From: CAZGKW01 sp964526295
Lineage (GTDB): Bacteria; Planctomycetota; Phycisphaerae; FEN-1346
Reading direction: 5' to 3'
NCBI GenBank assembly: GCA_964526295.1
Contig: CAZGKW010000019.1
Location: 16,779-80,778, forward strand
Length of the DNA stretch: 64,000 nt
The translations under genes were made by a program, and so were the position numbers. This document shows, one piece after another, positions 62,401 through 64,000 of the stretch (within the stretch, counting starts at the first letter, position 1; each line of letters starts with the position of its first letter). The notes under the pieces are model-generated. The model was not told where the DNA came from and did not search any database. It saw nothing but the letters and a program-made list of their open reading frames with translations.

Positions 62401-63892
62401 CGCCCGGCGGCCGCCGGGCCGCCGCGTCGCCCCCGTCGCGGTTCCCCGGCGTACTGTGATAGGTGTTGAGGAAGCGGATGATCCGCTGCCGTTCCTCCTC
62501 CGTCGTGGGCGGCGCGCCTTGGCGCGCGAGCTCGCGCCGCACGGTGGGCCCCCAGTCGGCCCGTGGGCGGCGGGCCCACAGGTTCGGCCCGCGGAGGAAC
62601 GTGTTCTCGACTGTCTCGTGGCACGGAAGGCACTTCTCGTAGGCCTCGTGGCGGTTGGTCTCCTGTTGGGTCGCCTCGGGCTTGGTGATGCCGCCGACGC
62701 TCGTCCCCGGGAGGGTGTTGACGGTCCAGGGCCCCTTGCTGTTTTCGCGGACGAATCCGCCCAGGGCGAAGGTGAAGGCCGCCGCCAGGCCCGCCACGAA
62801 CATGGCCCCCCGCCAGACAGGCCGCTCCGGGTCGCTCCGCCCGTGGACCAGCCAGAGGACCGCGACGAGCGTCACGATGCCCAGCGTCATGACGCCCCGC
62901 CACACGAAAGGCCGCTCGCCGAACCACCCGAGCGGCGGGTGGAGAAAGACCAGGATCAACAGGGCCGCCAGGCCCACCGTGATGGCGTAAAGGAGCGGCT
63001 TCGACCGGTGCCGGACGAACAGGTACATCCCGCCCAGCAGCAGGAACGTCGCGATCAGGACGAACTTCGTGGTGAAGACGGTCGCCGAGTGGCCCCCCAT
63101 GATGGCCTGGAACGACGAGGGGGCCTCGGCCTGGATGACCCGAGCGTAGAACCAGCCGACCACCGGCTGGGCGAAGAACGCCACGAACCCCACCGTGAAC
63201 GTCAGGTTCGACGCCCACCGGAAGTATGCCTTCTGCTCCGCGTCCTTCTGACGCCAGTGGCGAAGCGCGAGCACCCCTCCGGTCAGCAGCATGACGTAGC
63301 TCAGGTTGCCGAAGAACCGGTGCGTGAAGAGGAACGGGAAGCTCGGGTTGAAGAACGCCGCCGTCGACCAACCCACCGGGTCGGTGACCTCCGGCAGAGG
63401 AACGCTGCCGGGGGTCAGCATGTACCCGCCGAGGGCGTCCCAGACGAACTGGACGCTCAACCCCCAGAACATGGCGATGCAGCCGAACATGATGTGCAGG
63501 GGCTTGCGGTTCGCCAGCCGGTCCCACGCCAGGTAGTAGGCGAAGAACAGGAACCCCACCTCCAGCGTGAAGAAGACGAACTGCGCGATCAGCGGCCAGA
63601 AAAAGAGGTTCGACCACCGGCTCCAGAACTCCGGATACGTGCCGATGATGAAGACGGGGATGCCCGTCCCGAGGGCCGCCCCGGGCGAGAACAGGATCAG
63701 GGCGAACCAGATCAGCCCCCGGGCCAGCCGGTCATACCGGGGGTCCTTCCGCCGCCACCCGACGTACTCGTAGATCGGCGCCAGGACCATGTAGGCCGTG
63801 ATGATCGTGGCGATCGGGATGTGCGAGTACGTGATCTCCTCGATCCAGACCCAGCGGGGGAAGACCGGCGTTTCAATGACCGGCAGGTCCAT
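62381..63892 (-). CDS. Second cytochrome bd-like subunit I fused to a c-type haem domain
   Basis: 503 residues, first gene of the operon. ITYSHIPIATIITAYMVLAPI, TLEVGFLFFAYYLAWDRL, GGYMLTPGSVPLP and HRFFGNLSYVMLLTGGVLAL parallel the blocks of the downstream paralogue, so the pair probably forms a heterodimer in place of CydA/CydB. The C-terminal haem motif is CLPCH (421-425) after a Thr/Pro linker, followed by a soluble tail. No GRQPW Q-loop. The product ends about 20 bp into the next gene. Promoter candidate about 50-80 bp upstream (63943-63971). Confidence 0.75.
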   Translation of the reverse strand: MDLPVIETPVFPRWVWIEEITYSHIPIATIITAYMVLAPIYEYVGWRRKDPRYDRLARGLIWFALILFSPGAALGTGIPVFIIGTYPEFWSRWSNLFFWPLIAQFVFFTLEVGFLFFAYYLAWDRLANRKPLHIMFGCIAMFWGLSVQFVWDALGGYMLTPGSVPLPEVTDPVGWSTAAFFNPSFPFLFTHRFFGNLSYVMLLTGGVLALRHWRQKDAEQKAYFRWASNLTFTVGFVAFFAQPVVGWFYARVIQAEAPSSFQAIMGGHSATVFTTKFVLIATFLLLGGMYLFVRHRSKPLLYAITVGLAALLILVFLHPPLGWFGERPFVWRGVMTLGIVTLVAVLWLVHGRSDPERPVWRGAMFVAGLAAAFTFALGGFVRENSKGPWTVNTLPGTSVGGITKPEATQQETNRHEAYEKCLPCHETVENTFLRGPNLWARRPRADWGPTVRRELARQGAPPTTEEERQRIIRFLNTYHSTPGNRDGGDAAARRPPGGERHAG

Positions 63893-63942
63893 GCGCGCTC
63901 CGACATCTCAGCGCCGACCCCGACCCGGCGCGTTCGGTTTAC

Positions 63943-63971
63943 CTTTTAGCCTGGGCGCGCGGCAGAGTCAA
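63943..63971 (-). promoter_or_regulatory. Predicted promoter for the bd-like oxidase operon
   Basis: Minus-strand TTGACT (63966-63971), 17-base spacer, TAAAAG (63943-63948). The remaining bases to the window edge show no further gene. Confidence 0.5.
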
Positions 63972-64000
63972 GCCCGGCCGGCGGAAGAGGTGGCACGCTC

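Overview
The window is very GC-rich (roughly 70% by eye, third codon positions almost always G or C) and looks like a member of the Planctomycetota, probably an uncultured Phycisphaerae-like lineage. The evidence is the gene content: five Gfo/Idh/MocA oxidoreductases (three with Tat signals), a DUF6807/PmoA-type protein, a DUF1080 lipoprotein, ThuA, a HEAT-repeat protein, a TIGR03790 protein, a DUF6655-like lipoprotein and three heparinase-like secreted proteins. No rRNA, tRNA, CRISPR array, insertion sequence or prophage was seen.

Layout. 1-15.7 kb: secreted polysaccharide/sugar-acid degradation (two heparinase-like proteins, Gfo/Idh/MocA enzymes, an Nramp-fold transporter lacking the Nramp metal motifs, DUF6807, a HEAT protein, DUF1080), then an orphan membrane PAS protein and a degenerate metallopeptidase-like protein. 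15.8-21.7 kb: an RND/MMPL exporter and a Gfo-ThuA-Gfo operon. 21.9-31.6 kb: a TIGR03790 protein with internal tandem repeats, asparagine synthase, a tungsten aldehyde:ferredoxin oxidoreductase with its four-cluster ferredoxin, an ExeA-type ATPase and a DUF6655-like lipoprotein. 31.8-42.9 kb: a 2,099-residue alpha-2-macroglobulin with an intact thioester motif, a VCBS-repeat protein coupled to a third heparinase-like protein, and a zinc-ribbon membrane protein. 43.1-54.8 kb: one long minus-strand central-carbon cluster, sucC-sucD-sdhA-sdhB-split aconitase (large, small)-icd-small Cys protein-pdhA-pdhB-pdhC. 54.9-59.7 kb: divergent citrate synthase, a UspA-UspA-PCP_red fusion, a small protein, an ABC exporter pair and a cytochrome b-like protein. 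59.8-63.9 kb: a minus-strand operon with two cytochrome bd-like subunit I proteins, each ending in a c-type haem domain, plus two small membrane proteins.

How it fits together. The right half carries pyruvate to acetyl-CoA to fumarate, with the step from 2-oxoglutarate to succinyl-CoA not clearly assigned, and then a terminal-oxidase-like complex. Citrate synthase and the cluster are transcribed divergently from overlapping promoters. The aconitase is of the split LeuC/LeuD type, has Ser in place of one iron-sulfur Cys and an unusual small-subunit loop. The left half supplies carbon from complex glycans through secreted lyase-like proteins and NAD-dependent sugar oxidoreductases.

Non-coding structure is rich: a REP/BIME-like hairpin family, often as inverted pairs between convergent genes; an AAAGGGGACAGGC-type inverted repeat; a second operon hairpin type with a CTCGCAA tail; a 36-bp palindrome between divergent genes at 21.8 kb; and a 71-nt polypyrimidine tract in the E2 gene. 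The strongest candidates for new biology are the twin bd-like/cytochrome c oxidase operon, the Ser-substituted split aconitase, the TIGR03790 repeat insertion and the UspA-PCP_red fusion.
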